Source of the DNA: Gemmatimonadota bacterium
Lineage (GTDB): Bacteria > Gemmatimonadota > Gemmatimonadetes > Gemmatimonadales > Gemmatimonadaceae
DNA: 45,326 nucleotides
Direction: 5' to 3'
Assembly: GCA_016871895.1 (NCBI GenBank)
Contig: VHBO01000013.1
Coordinates: forward strand, 1 to 45,326
Shown: positions 23,258-32,260 of the stretch, piece by piece
How the letters are laid out: each line of letters opens with the position of its first letter
Numbering within the stretch: position 1 is the stretch's first letter
Position numbers and translations under genes: made by a program
Notes under the pieces: model-generated
Databases searched by the model: none
The model's input: the letters and a program-made list of their open reading frames with translations, nothing else
Told to the model about the DNA's origin: nothing

Positions 23258-24022
23258 ATGACCGGCGCCGCCGACGCGCTGCGGCCAGAGGCGACACACG
23301 CCGACGCCCGCGTGGTGCTCGTCACGGGGGCGGGCCGCCGGGTGGGCGCTGCGATCGCCGAGGCGCTCGCAGCGCACGGATGGGCCGTCGCGGTGCACCA
23401 TCACGCGAGCGCGGATGGCGCGGCGCGCGTGGTCCTCGACCTCGAAGCCGCCGGGGGCACGGCCGCCGCGTTCGGTGCGGACCTCGCTGATGCCGACGCG
23501 TGCGCCGCCCTGCCGGGCGCGGTGGCGGCGCGGTTCGGCCGACTCGACGCCGTCGTCCACGCCGCCGCCTCGCTGGAGCGCACGCCCCTCGGAGCGACAT
23601 CGGCGGCGATGGTCGATGCGATCCTCGCGCTCAACCTCCGCGCGCCGTTCCTCCTCGCGCAGGCGAGTGCAGCGCTCCTGCCTGAGGGCGGTGCGATCGT
23701 CTGCATCGGCGACCACCTCGCCGACGAGGCGACGCCGGGGTTCGCCGTGCACGGGGCCGCGAAGGCCGGCGTGCACGCCCTCGTCCGTCATCTCGCGGCG
23801 GCGCTCGCACCGCGGGTGCGGGTGAACGCGGTCGCGCCCGGCGTGGTCCTCCTCCCCGACGACGCCCCGGCCGGCCTCGCGGAACGCCTCGCATCAGAGG
23901 CCGCGCTCGGACGGATCGGGACGCCGGCGGATATCGCCGGGGCGGTGCGCTTTCTGCTCGACGCGCCCTTCGTCACGGGGCAGGTGCTCCGCGTCGACGG
24001 CGGGCGCGGACTCGGGGCGTGA
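23258..24022 (+). CDS. pteridine-reductase-like SDR with His in place of the catalytic Tyr
   Basis: A 254-residue short-chain dehydrogenase. The cofactor loop 'VTGAGRRVGAAIAEALAAHG' has the 'GRR-V-G' form used by NADPH-dependent pteridine reductases (FolM/PTR1). 'DAVVHAAAS' corresponds to NNAG. In PTR1 the active site is Asp-x12-Tyr-x3-Lys. Here Asp152, His165 and Lys169 keep this spacing, but the Tyr is His (CAC), in 'GFAVHGAAKAG'. The C-terminal 'GQVLRVDGGRGL' is normal. It may use His as proton donor, have altered chemistry, or be inactive. The ATG at 23258 is 16 nt after the PHP gene. Family call firm, substrate uncertain. Confidence 0.85.
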   Translation: MTGAADALRPEATHADARVVLVTGAGRRVGAAIAEALAAHGWAVAVHHHASADGAARVVLDLEAAGGTAAAFGADLADADACAALPGAVAARFGRLDAVVHAAASLERTPLGATSAAMVDAILALNLRAPFLLAQASAALLPEGGAIVCIGDHLADEATPGFAVHGAAKAGVHALVRHLAAALAPRVRVNAVAPGVVLLPDDAPAGLAERLASEAALGRIGTPADIAGAVRFLLDAPFVTGQVLRVDGGRGLGA

Positions 24023-24023
24023 A

Positions 24024-24038
24024 CGGGGCGCGGCCCCG
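24024..24038. terminator. short GC hairpin in a convergent gap
   Basis: CGGGGC/GCCCCG forms a 6-bp perfect stem with a 3-nt loop, filling the 18-bp gap between the SDR stop (+) and the stop of the minus-strand outer-membrane protein. It lacks a T run, so termination efficiency is unclear. Confidence 0.4.
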
Positions 24039-24040
24039 CG

Positions 24041-26263
24041 TCAGAGCTGGCGCAGCCAGCTCAGCTTGACGATCAACTGCCGGCCGCGCGGCGTGAGTCC
24101 GCCGAGGATCGGCTGGCGATCGTTGTAAACCACGTAGAGAAAGGAGAGCGGGGAGAACTCCCAGCTGAAGCGCGCGTTCAGCGTCCCGCGTTCGATCACC
24201 GAGTTGTACTGGTAGAACGCGCTCCACTGGAGCCGCGGACTCGCGAAGAGCCGCAGTTCAGGCCCCGCGAGGTAGGTCACGAGCGAGGTGTCCGCCGGAC
24301 CCAGCGAGCTGAGGAAGTTCACCTCGTAGGTGGCCCGCACGCTCAGGTACGGACTCGGCGACCATCGCCCGGCGAGCGCCAACTGCTCCTGCCGTCCATC
24401 GAAGAATCCGCCGGTCGACGCGCTCACCGAACCGGCGAGCGGCGCACTCTGGTCGGTCGAGACGTCGACGCCGGTGCGGATGTAGTCGTACGCACCCGGC
24501 GCGATGGTCACGCCCGGGAGGATCGGGAGCGCGCTCGTCGGGCGCTGGTAGTTCTGCTGCACGTACGGCGTCAGCGTCCCGCCGGTGCGGCGTAGCACCT
24601 CGCCGCGGAGCGCGATGCTCCCCTCTTGGAGCCGCCTCGACTGCGGATCGTGGAAGAAGAGGGAGAAGACCTCAGGGCGGAACCAGACCACGCCCGGCGG
24701 GCGCCAGGCGGGCTGAAAGGTGCGACTCGCGTACGGCCCGGTCATGATGACGTCGGGGCGCGAGACGAACCCCGTCCGCGGTCGAAAGTCGGTGGAGACG
24801 TAGGCGCCGGAGACGCCAACGTTGGATGACGGCGTGTTGCGACTGAGCGCGTAAGTGGCGGCGACGCCCGTGCGGCCGGTGTCGGCCGAGGTGGTGAGCA
24901 TCGCGCTGAGCTGTGTCGCCTCCCCGAACCGCGTGAGTGCGTCGACCGCGGTAACCACGTTGCGCCGGTCGCCAGCGTCGTCGCGGTACGCCACGAGGCC
25001 GCCGATGCGTGTGGAGCGGCCGACGAACTGCGTGAGGCGTCCGACGGCGAAGTCCGCGGCGTCGGCGTTCGTCGCGCCGGTCCCCGCCTGTCGCATCAGG
25101 AGCGCGCCCGCAGCGGTCCGGCCGGTGCGATAGCCATAGCGGAGCCCGCCGACGATGGGGCGCGGCGTGCCGTCCGCGCCGAGCCCGATGCTCCGTGAGA
25201 AGAACGGCTGCACCACGAAGGGATTGATGGTGCCTCCAGCGAACGCCGCCCCGTTCGCGCCTCCGCCGGCGGTGAGAAGGTCGGCGTTCTCAAGGAAGAA
25301 CTGACGCTGCTCCGGGAAGAAGACGCTGAAGCGGGTAAGGTTCACGACCTGTCGGTCGACCTCGGCCTGTGCGAAATCGGTGTTCACCGTCGCCTCGACG
25401 AGCGAGTTCGCGGTCGGTGCCCAGATGATCTCGCCGCCGACATCGGCCGCGGTGCCGTCGCGCGCGCCCGCGCGGGCCTCCTTCGTCGCGTTCGTGAGGC
25501 CATAGAGCCGCGAGCGGAGATTGGTGCGGGGCGGCGGCGGCTGGATGGAGTCGAGCACGCCCGCGTAGGCGAGGCGCCACGAGGAGAACTGCCGAGGATA
25601 CGGGGCCCACGCCGTCCACTGTGCGACGCGCCGGCTGTTGCGGACGAAGTTGATGTCCCAGGTGGTGAGTCCCGGCGCGTACCGGAGCGAGGTCCACGGG
25701 ACGGCGATCTCCGCGACCCATCCCGAGTCCGACTGCGTGGTGCGCACCCGCCACATCGCATCCCAGCTGAAGCTGAACGTGGCGCCGCCGTCGAAGGCCT
25801 GCACGTCGCCCTGCGACCCGAGCGGCGTCACCTGGATCTGGTAGACGGTCCGATGGTCGCCGAGCGAGCCAATGGTGATGCCGAAGACGTCGCTTTCGGG
25901 CGGGGTGAAGTCACGGCGGAGGTCCGGCATCCGCAGGCCCCGCGGGCCGGCGGTGTCCCGATGGAACGCCCCGATGTAGAGATGCTCGTCGTCGAAGAGG
26001 ACGTGCACCACGCTGGGGAAGTCGGTCGATCGGATGAAGTCGGGCCGGACGCGCAGGAAGTCACCGATGGGGGCCGCAGCCGCCCACGCGGCGTCGTCGA
26101 GCCGGCCATCGAGCACGATCGGACCGGTGGCGCGCCGAGCCACGGCGTGCCGCCGAGTCGCATCGGTCGGGACCGTGACGGAATCGACGTCCTGCGCGGC
26201 AAGGCGGAGCGAGCCGAGGAGCAGGAGCGTGGCGAGGGCGAGACGTCGCAGGGAGTGGGGCAC
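24041..26263 (-). CDS. DUF5916-like outer-membrane protein with N-terminal CBM9-like domain
   Basis: A protein of about 740 residues with a signal peptide (core 'LALATLLLLGSLRLAAQ'). The first part (about 30-230) looks like a carbohydrate-binding family 9-like beta-sandwich: 'GPIVLDGRLDDAAWAAA', 'VVHVLFDDEHLYIGAF', 'DVFGITIGSL', 'WVAEIAVPWTSLRY'. The rest resembles the DUF5916 beta-barrel region, alternating strands with a C-terminal 'GRQLIVKLSWLRQL' ending in an aromatic/Leu strand. The motif 'FFPEQRQFFLENADL' is typical. Role unknown; likely polymer or polypeptide binding at the surface. The start is uncertain: GTG 26263 gives a clean signal peptide, ATG 26332 a longer basic leader, and ATG 26419 is also in frame. 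Confidence 0.82.
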   Translation of the reverse strand: MPHSLRRLALATLLLLGSLRLAAQDVDSVTVPTDATRRHAVARRATGPIVLDGRLDDAAWAAAAPIGDFLRVRPDFIRSTDFPSVVHVLFDDEHLYIGAFHRDTAGPRGLRMPDLRRDFTPPESDVFGITIGSLGDHRTVYQIQVTPLGSQGDVQAFDGGATFSFSWDAMWRVRTTQSDSGWVAEIAVPWTSLRYAPGLTTWDINFVRNSRRVAQWTAWAPYPRQFSSWRLAYAGVLDSIQPPPPRTNLRSRLYGLTNATKEARAGARDGTAADVGGEIIWAPTANSLVEATVNTDFAQAEVDRQVVNLTRFSVFFPEQRQFFLENADLLTAGGGANGAAFAGGTINPFVVQPFFSRSIGLGADGTPRPIVGGLRYGYRTGRTAAGALLMRQAGTGATNADAADFAVGRLTQFVGRSTRIGGLVAYRDDAGDRRNVVTAVDALTRFGEATQLSAMLTTSADTGRTGVAATYALSRNTPSSNVGVSGAYVSTDFRPRTGFVSRPDVIMTGPYASRTFQPAWRPPGVVWFRPEVFSLFFHDPQSRRLQEGSIALRGEVLRRTGGTLTPYVQQNYQRPTSALPILPGVTIAPGAYDYIRTGVDVSTDQSAPLAGSVSASTGGFFDGRQEQLALAGRWSPSPYLSVRATYEVNFLSSLGPADTSLVTYLAGPELRLFASPRLQWSAFYQYNSVIERGTLNARFSWEFSPLSFLYVVYNDRQPILGGLTPRGRQLIVKLSWLRQL

Positions 26264-26448
26264 AGGGATGCGGTTGGGAAGGCGGCAGGAAGCGGACGCG
26301 GCGCCCGGCCCGGCCCGGCGGCGTCGGGCCATCACCGTCCGGCGCTTCGGCGCACCGCGTGGGTCGCCGGGCACTCTGGCGCCTGACGCCCTGCGGAGCG
26401 TACATAAGTCGTTCCGCATCCGCCACCTCCACCTGTACTCCGGCTGCT

Positions 26449-28155
26449 ATGTCCTCGACGATTCGACCGACCGTGCTGCTCGCCGCGCTGCTCGCCTCTT
26501 CCGTCCTCGTGGCGCAGGGACCGCCGGCGGCGCCGGCCGCCCCGCGTCCCGCCGCCCCACGTCCCGCCGCGGCGACCGCCGCGGCGACTGCCGCCGATAT
26601 GGCGGCACAGGAGCGCCTGCGGGGCGAGCGCGCCGAGGATCCCAATCCGGCGCCGGCGCGCCGAGAGGGGGAGGGGCCATTCCAGCGGCTCATCATCCGC
26701 GGCGTGAATCTCATCGACGGCTACGGGTCGGCCCCGCGTGGGCCGGTCGACGTCGTCGTCGAGGGGAATCGAATCGCGCAGGTCGTCGGGGTGGGCTATC
26801 CCGGGGTTGCCATCGATGAATCGAAGCGCCCGCGCGGGGCGACGCGGGAGATCGATGCGACCGGGATGTACCTGATGCCCGGGCTGATCGACCTGCATGT
26901 CCATCAGGGCACGCAGCAGAAGGCCCCGGATTCCGAGTACTACAACAAGCTCTGGCTCGCGCACGGGATCACGACCGTCCGTGGCGTGCCGTTCGCCAGC
27001 TTCGATTACTCGGTCCGCGAGCGCGCCCGCAGCGCGGCGAACGAGATCGCCGCCCCGCGGTACGTCGTCTACCAGCGGCCGGGCACGGGGTGGGGGCGTG
27101 GGACGCCCCGCACGCCGGATGACGCCCGTGCCTGGGTACGGTGGGCGAAGCAGAACGGGGCCGACGGCCTCAAGCTCGGCGCCGAGCGCCCTGACCTGAT
27201 GGCGGCGTACATCGACGAGGCAAAGAAGCTGGGGCTCGGCACCACCGCGCACCTCCAGCAGAGCGGCGTGGCGCAGGTGAACGGACGCGTCGCCGCGGAG
27301 ATGGGCCTCGGGGCCATCACGCACTTCTACGGCATCTTCGAGTCGATGTACGACAACCATCAGGTCCAGCCGTGGCCGCTCGATGCGAACCTCGGCGACG
27401 AGCAGACGCGGTTCGGCCAGGTGGCGCGCCAGTGGAGCCTCGTCACCCCGGGGAGCGAGAAGTGGAAGTCCTTCCTCAAGACGCTCCTCGCAAACGACGT
27501 GACGCTTGACCCCACGATGACCACCTACCTCACCGGGCGCGACGTGATGGCGCGGATGCGTGCCCCGTGGCACGAGCGCTACACGATCTCGACGCAGTGG
27601 GATTTCTACATCTCCAACCGGTCGAATCACGGCGCGTACTTCTACGACTGGACGACCGATGATGAGGTGGCGTGGCGCAACTTCTACCGCGTCTGGATGC
27701 AGTTCATCAACGAGTACAAGAACATGGGCGGCCGCGTGACGGCGAGCTCGGACGCGGGCTTCATCTATAACACGCCGGGGTTCTCCACGATTCAGGAGCT
27801 CGAGCTGCTGCAAGAGGCCGGGTTCTACCCGGGTGAGGCGATTCGCGCCGGCACCTACCACGCCGCGCTGACGAACGCCAAGCCGACGGGGCGGCCGATC
27901 GAGACCGGCGTCGTCGAAGCGGGGATGCTGGCCGACCTCGTCATCGTGGACGCGAATCCGTTCCAGAACCTCAAGGTCCTGTACGGAACCGGGTGGGAGC
28001 GACTCAACGACGCCAGCGGCCGTGTCGAGAGCTATGGCGGCGTCCTTTGGACGATCAAGGACGGCATCGTCTTCGATGCCAAGCAGCTCCTCAAGGACAT
28101 CGAGGAGATGGGGAACGCCCAGCGGCGGGCGCGGGCGGCCGGCGGGACGCGGTAA
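26449..28155 (+). CDS. exported amidohydrolase-family metal-dependent hydrolase
   Basis: A 568-residue amidohydrolase with an N-terminal signal peptide (core 'VLLAALLASSVLVAQ') and a low-complexity Ala/Pro linker before the enzyme. The metal centre is visible: 'GLIDLHVHQGT' (HxH), His in 'GTTAHLQQSG', His in 'AITHFYG', and the catalytic Asp in 'TASSDAGF'. The flanking beta-sandwich is 'IIRGVNLIDGYG' at the start and 'GMLADLVIVDANPF' at the end, the imidazolonepropionase/adenine-deaminase style. It is probably a periplasmic peptidase or amide hydrolase. No Shine-Dalgarno sequence precedes ATG 26449. It is divergent from the DUF5916-like gene; if that starts at 26263 the gap is 185 bp. Confidence 0.88.
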   Translation: MSSTIRPTVLLAALLASSVLVAQGPPAAPAAPRPAAPRPAAATAAATAADMAAQERLRGERAEDPNPAPARREGEGPFQRLIIRGVNLIDGYGSAPRGPVDVVVEGNRIAQVVGVGYPGVAIDESKRPRGATREIDATGMYLMPGLIDLHVHQGTQQKAPDSEYYNKLWLAHGITTVRGVPFASFDYSVRERARSAANEIAAPRYVVYQRPGTGWGRGTPRTPDDARAWVRWAKQNGADGLKLGAERPDLMAAYIDEAKKLGLGTTAHLQQSGVAQVNGRVAAEMGLGAITHFYGIFESMYDNHQVQPWPLDANLGDEQTRFGQVARQWSLVTPGSEKWKSFLKTLLANDVTLDPTMTTYLTGRDVMARMRAPWHERYTISTQWDFYISNRSNHGAYFYDWTTDDEVAWRNFYRVWMQFINEYKNMGGRVTASSDAGFIYNTPGFSTIQELELLQEAGFYPGEAIRAGTYHAALTNAKPTGRPIETGVVEAGMLADLVIVDANPFQNLKVLYGTGWERLNDASGRVESYGGVLWTIKDGIVFDAKQLLKDIEEMGNAQRRARAAGGTR

Positions 28156-28186
28156 CGCGGCCGCACAATCCTTCGACGCCGTTCGG

Positions 28187-28220
28187 ACGGGGCGTATCCG
28201 GGGTGCCGGGTGCGCCCCGT
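28187..28220. repeat. inverted repeat before thioredoxin reductase
   Basis: ACGGGGCG (28187-28194) and CGCCCCGT (28213-28220) form an 8-bp perfect inverted repeat with an 18-nt spacer. It lies after the amidohydrolase stop and 8 nt upstream of a -10-like box, so it could end the upstream transcript or act as an operator for trxB. Confidence 0.4.
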
Positions 28221-28227
28221 TCGTGGA

Positions 28228-28235
28228 TAGATTGC
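28228..28235 (+). promoter_or_regulatory. TA-N2-TT box before thioredoxin reductase
   Basis: TAGATTGC lies 22 nt before the trxB start and fits the box seen elsewhere. No -35 box is recognisable; the inverted repeat occupies that position. Confidence 0.4.
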
Positions 28236-28257
28236 CTCCATCTCAACGCACGGGTGG

Positions 28258-29244
28258 ATGGTGGCGACGCACGAATACGAGGTGGTGATCGTCGGGGCGG
28301 GACCGGCGGGGATGTGTGCCGCGCTCTATACGGGACGCTCGATGCTCCGGAGCGTCGTGCTGGAGCGCGGCTTCCCCGGCGGGGAACTGCTCAACACCGA
28401 GGTCATCGAGGACTACATCGGGTTCGAGTACGTCCTCGGCCACGAGCTCGCGATGAAGTTCCAAGCGCACGCCGAGAAGTTTGGCGCCGAGATCCGCACG
28501 TCGACCCCGGTCGAGTCGGTGACGCGGCGTGCCGACGGCATCTTCGAGTGCGTCACCGAGTCGGGTGACGTCTTCGTGTCCCCGACGGTCATCGTCACCG
28601 CCGGCGGCACCCCCGTGAAGCTCGACGTCCCAGGCGAGATCGAGTACGCCGGCAAGGGCGTCTCCTACTGCGCCATCTGCGACGGCGCCTTCTACAAGGG
28701 GCACACCATCCTCGTCGTGGGCGGCGGGGATGCCGCATGCGAGGAGGCCGATTTCCTCACGCGCTATGCCGAGAAGGTGTATCTCGTCCATCGCCGGGAC
28801 ACCTTCCGTGCGTCGAAGCTCGTGCAGCAGCGCGCCTTCGCGAATCCGAAGATCGAGGTCATCACCGATACCGTCGTCGATGAGATCGTCGGCGCCGAGG
28901 GACTGATGACGCACGCCCGCCTCCGGAACCTGAAGACCGGTGCGGCGTCCGACCTCATCGCGACCGGCATCTTCATCTTCGTCGGCTTCAAGCCGAACAC
29001 CGGGATCATCCGCGACCACGTCGAGCACGACGCCGCCGGCTATCTCATCACCGACGCGATGATGCAGACTTCGGTGCCGGGGCTCTTCGCCGCCGGCGAT
29101 GTGCGGGCGCAGCTCACGCGTCAGGTCACCACCGCGGTGGGCGACGCGACGACCGCCGCCATCGGAGTGGAGAAATACCTCACGGCGCGGAAGAACGGGC
29201 AGCCGGTGCCCGCCGCCCCGCCGATGCTCGGCGTCACGGCGTGA
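28258..29244 (+). CDS. trxB: thioredoxin reductase (FAD-dependent, CxxC)
   Basis: A 328-residue low-molecular-weight thioredoxin reductase that passes electrons from NADPH through FAD to thioredoxin. The FAD loop is 'IVGAGPAGMCAALYTGR', the redox pair is Cys138-Cys141 in 'SYCAICDGAFY', and the NADPH loop is 'VVGGGDAACEEADFL'. 'HRRDTFRASK' supports NADPH over NADH. The end of the FAD site is 'VPGLFAAGDVRA'. It may recharge the thioredoxin used by the peroxiredoxin at 229-690. GTGA overlap couples it to the following hydrolase. Confidence 0.95.
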   Translation: MVATHEYEVVIVGAGPAGMCAALYTGRSMLRSVVLERGFPGGELLNTEVIEDYIGFEYVLGHELAMKFQAHAEKFGAEIRTSTPVESVTRRADGIFECVTESGDVFVSPTVIVTAGGTPVKLDVPGEIEYAGKGVSYCAICDGAFYKGHTILVVGGGDAACEEADFLTRYAEKVYLVHRRDTFRASKLVQQRAFANPKIEVITDTVVDEIVGAEGLMTHARLRNLKTGAASDLIATGIFIFVGFKPNTGIIRDHVEHDAAGYLITDAMMQTSVPGLFAAGDVRAQLTRQVTTAVGDATTAAIGVEKYLTARKNGQPVPAAPPMLGVTA

Positions 29245-29888
29245 CCGACCCCGCCGTCTTCGTCGTCGGCGCCTTCCAGGAGAACTGCTACCTCCTGCAC
29301 GATGCCGCCGCGGGGACGGCCATCCTGATCGATCCCGGCGACGATCCGATCCGCCTCTGTGCAGAGCTCGAGCGTCGCGCGGCGCGGCTCACCGCGATCT
29401 GGCTGACGCACGCCCACCTCGATCACATCGGCGCGGTTGAAGGGATCCGCCGAGCCTGGCCCGGGGTGCCGGTGCACCTGCATCCCGCCGACACCGAGGT
29501 GTACGACTTCGCGTGGCGCGCCGCGGCGATGTACAACCTCCCGTTCGAACAGCCCGCCCCCGCCGATCGGGCGTTCGCCGAGGGGGAGACGCTGACCTTC
29601 GCCGGCGAATCGTTCACCGTCTGGCATCTGCCGGGTCATAGCCCCGGCCACGTCGCGCTCATCAGCGCGACCCGGATCTTCGGCGGTGACCTCCTCCTTC
29701 AGGGCTCGATTGGGCGGACCGACCTCCCGCGGTCAGAGCCGGCAGCGATGGCCGCGTCCCTCGAGCGCCTGATGACCCTCCCGGACCACCTGATCGTCCA
29801 TCCCGGACACGGGCCGGCGACCACGATCGGGGCGGAGCGGGCGTCGAATCCGTTCCTGACCGGGGCCGCCCGCATCCCGCGGACGTAA
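29241..29888 (+). CDS. metallo-beta-lactamase-fold hydrolase (glyoxalase II-like)
   Basis: A 215-residue zinc or iron hydrolase. The metal motif HxHxDH is present as 'THAHLDHIG' (His57, His59, Asp61, His62). Later ligands are His in 'WHLPGHSPGHVAL', Asp in 'IFGGDLLLQGSIGRTDLP' and His in 'LIVHPGHGPATTIG'. This set is typical of the YcbL/glyoxalase II-like group that hydrolyses thioester or related substrates. The start overlaps trxB by 4 nt (GTGA), suggesting a shared role in thiol or redox housekeeping. Confidence 0.92.
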   Translation: MTDPAVFVVGAFQENCYLLHDAAAGTAILIDPGDDPIRLCAELERRAARLTAIWLTHAHLDHIGAVEGIRRAWPGVPVHLHPADTEVYDFAWRAAAMYNLPFEQPAPADRAFAEGETLTFAGESFTVWHLPGHSPGHVALISATRIFGGDLLLQGSIGRTDLPRSEPAAMAASLERLMTLPDHLIVHPGHGPATTIGAERASNPFLTGAARIPRT

Positions 29889-29901
29889 CCGGTTTGCGGT
29901 G

Positions 29902-29910
29902 TATCTTGCG
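29902..29910 (+). promoter_or_regulatory. TA-N2-TT box before a lipoprotein gene
   Basis: TATCTTGCG lies 31 nt before the lipoprotein ATG; a TTTG (29893-29896) precedes it closely but is too near to be a -35 box. It matches the TA-N2-TTTG box of FCB bacteria. Confidence 0.4.
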
Positions 29911-29940
29911 GTAGCCCCCTCACCTCTGGCCCCGCTGCTC

Positions 29941-30747
29941 ATGCGATCCTCCTCGTCGCTCCGTCGGTCGCTCCCCGCGCTGGCGCTCCTGTGCACCGCC
30001 GCGTGCGTCGACACGCTCGACATCCCCGATGCCCGGTACGGCGTGGTCTCCGTCACCACGTACGCGGATGACATCGCCGGCACCACGATGGCGCCCGAGG
30101 TCATCTTCTACGACAAGACCGACCTGCGCATCACGCCGCCGGGCGCGGACTCCTGTCGCTTCGCGACTTACACCGCGAATCCCAACGTCAACACGAACAG
30201 CTTCACCTTGGGGGCGGGCGACTATCTGCTCTCGACGATCCGGACGCGGACTGACACCCTGCGCCCGTACTTCGTCGGCAACCTGACGATCTATCGGCCA
30301 CCCACCGGGCGGACCATCCCGTTCACCCCCGGGGACACGCTCACGCTGCAGGTCCCCGGCGCTCCGGCTGGGTTCCCCGCGATCACCGCGAACGTCCGGA
30401 CGGCTGAGGCCTTCACCCATGAGCCGGTGACACCGCCCGCCGATGGGCAGCCGCTCACGCTGACCTGGACGCCGGCGCCCCAGCCGGGCTCGCTGATGAC
30501 CTTCGCGCTCCGGTACGCGAACAGCTTCTCCACCGACCAGCAGCCGAACGAGCAGGTGTTCTGCGGCTTCACCGATGATGGGAGCGGCACGATCCCGGCC
30601 GAGTACGTCGAGTTCTGGCGGAATGCACCGGTGGCTTCGCGCAGCGTCCGCGCGATCCGGCTCCGGGTGAAGGAGGTCGTCATCGACTCCCGGACGCGGC
30701 TTGCCTTCGTCTCCACGTACGGCGTGCCGCTCCTGACGGCGCCGTGA
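29941..30747 (+). CDS. putative lipoprotein of unknown function
   Basis: A 268-residue secreted protein. The signal peptide is 'RRSLPALALLCTAACVDTL', with a lipobox-like 'TAAC'. The mature region is beta-strand-rich and Thr/Pro-rich ('GAGDYLLSTIRTRTDTLRP', 'TIPFTPGDTLTLQVPG', 'LTLTWTPAPQPGS'), like an Ig-like or lipocalin-style surface lipoprotein. I know no family for it. ATG 29941 places the signal peptide at the start; an upstream GTG at 29899 overlaps the -10 box and is less likely. The stop overlaps the aspartase-like gene (GTGA). Confidence 0.7.
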   Translation: MRSSSSLRRSLPALALLCTAACVDTLDIPDARYGVVSVTTYADDIAGTTMAPEVIFYDKTDLRITPPGADSCRFATYTANPNVNTNSFTLGAGDYLLSTIRTRTDTLRPYFVGNLTIYRPPTGRTIPFTPGDTLTLQVPGAPAGFPAITANVRTAEAFTHEPVTPPADGQPLTLTWTPAPQPGSLMTFALRYANSFSTDQQPNEQVFCGFTDDGSGTIPAEYVEFWRNAPVASRSVRAIRLRVKEVVIDSRTRLAFVSTYGVPLLTAP

Positions 30748-32150
30748 CCGAGGCCGCCCGCACGGAGCACGACGCGCTTGGCGCGGTCGCGCTCCCGGCG
30801 GACGCGTGGTACGGCATCGCGACGGCCCGCGCCCTCGCGACCTTTCCGATCAGCGGGCTGCGGGCCCATCCCACCCTCATTACCGCCGTCGTGCGCATCA
30901 AGCGTGCGGCGGCGGTCGTGCATCAGGGCACGGGTCGGCTCGACGATCGACGGGCCGATGCCATCATCACGGCCTGCGACCAGCTCCTCGGCGGCGCGTA
31001 CCGCGACCAGATCCTCGTCGATGTCTATCAGGCCGGCGCGGGGACCTCGTTGCATATGAACGTCAACGAGGTCCTCGCGAACCTCGCGACGGTGGCGCTC
31101 GGGGGCGCTCGGGGGACGTACGACCCCGTGCATCCGAACGACCACGTGAACATGGCGCAGTCGACGAACGACGTCTTTCCGACGGCGATGCGGCTCGCGG
31201 CGCTGGAGGCGTTGGGGCCCGCGCTCAGCGCCGTCGATTCGCTGGTCGATGCCCTCCGGGAGCAGGCCGTGCGCCTCGATGGGCACGTGAAGACCGGCCG
31301 CACTCATCTGCAGGACGCGATGCCGATCCGCCTCGGGCAGGAGGTCGGCGCCTGGGCCGGGTCACTTGAGCGGGGCGCCCGACGGGTCCGCCACTCGGCA
31401 CGCTATCTCCTCGACCTCGGGATCGGTGGGACCGCCGTGGGGACCGGGGTGAACGCAGAGCCGGTCTACGCGTCGCGGATGGTGGCGGAGCTCGCGCGCC
31501 TGACGGGGCTCCCGCTCCGTCGTGGCGCCGATCTGGTGCAACTGATGCAGTCGCTGGGGGACCTCGCCGGCGTCAGTGCGGCGTGGCGGGTGCTCGCCCT
31601 CGACCTCGGCAAGATCGCCGCTGACCTGCGGCTCCTCTCCAGCGGCCCGCGGACCGGGCTCGACGAGTTGCGACTCCCGGCCGTCCAGCCTGGCTCCAGC
31701 ATCATGCCGGGGAAGGTGAACCCGAGCGTCCCGGAGATGGTGCAGCAGGTCGTGTTTCAGGTCGCCGGCCACGATGCGACCGTCGCGGCGGCGGCGGAGC
31801 GAGGGGAGCTCGAACTCAACGTGATGATGCCGGTCGTGGCGCACAATCTCCTGTCGGCCATCACCATCCTCGGCAACGCGGTGCGGGCGCTCGAGACGCA
31901 CACGATCCGCGGCTTGGAGGCGAACCCGGAGATGCTGGCGTATTGGGTCGAGCGGTCGGCGGCGCTCGCCACCGCGCTGGCGCCACGGCTCGGATATGCA
32001 CGGACGGCGGCGCTGACCAAGCGGGCGATCGCAGAGGGCGTCACGATTCGTGAGCTGGTGGTGCGCGAGGGACTCCTGACAGCGGACGAGGCGGAGGTGC
32101 TTCTCGACCTTCGGCGGCTCACCGAGCCAGGTGTGCCGGGCGACGACTGA
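30744..32150 (+). CDS. aspartate ammonia-lyase-like enzyme (fumarase/aspartase superfamily)
   Basis: A 468-residue lyase. The signature loop 'GSSIMPGKVNPSVPEMVQQV' is present with the catalytic Ser. 'THLQDAMPIRLGQE' and 'AQSTNDVFPTAMR' are the other two conserved blocks. The N-terminus 'DALGAVALPADAWYGI' and the 'VPEMVQQV' continuation favour aspartase over fumarase C, which has a 'NPTQCEA'-type continuation. It would release ammonia from aspartate to make fumarate, perhaps with the amino-acid transporters at 6415-9262. GTG start, coupled to the lipoprotein stop. Confidence 0.85.
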   Translation: MTEAARTEHDALGAVALPADAWYGIATARALATFPISGLRAHPTLITAVVRIKRAAAVVHQGTGRLDDRRADAIITACDQLLGGAYRDQILVDVYQAGAGTSLHMNVNEVLANLATVALGGARGTYDPVHPNDHVNMAQSTNDVFPTAMRLAALEALGPALSAVDSLVDALREQAVRLDGHVKTGRTHLQDAMPIRLGQEVGAWAGSLERGARRVRHSARYLLDLGIGGTAVGTGVNAEPVYASRMVAELARLTGLPLRRGADLVQLMQSLGDLAGVSAAWRVLALDLGKIAADLRLLSSGPRTGLDELRLPAVQPGSSIMPGKVNPSVPEMVQQVVFQVAGHDATVAAAAERGELELNVMMPVVAHNLLSAITILGNAVRALETHTIRGLEANPEMLAYWVERSAALATALAPRLGYARTAALTKRAIAEGVTIRELVVREGLLTADEAEVLLDLRRLTEPGVPGDD

Positions 32151-32260
32151 AAGCGGGGCGGTCCCGGTCGTCGTGAACGGAGCTGCGCGACGGCGACGCG
32201 CGCTCGCGGGAACCCCGAGTACCCTTGTCCCCATCCCCGGAACAGGCGCACCTTTCTCGG

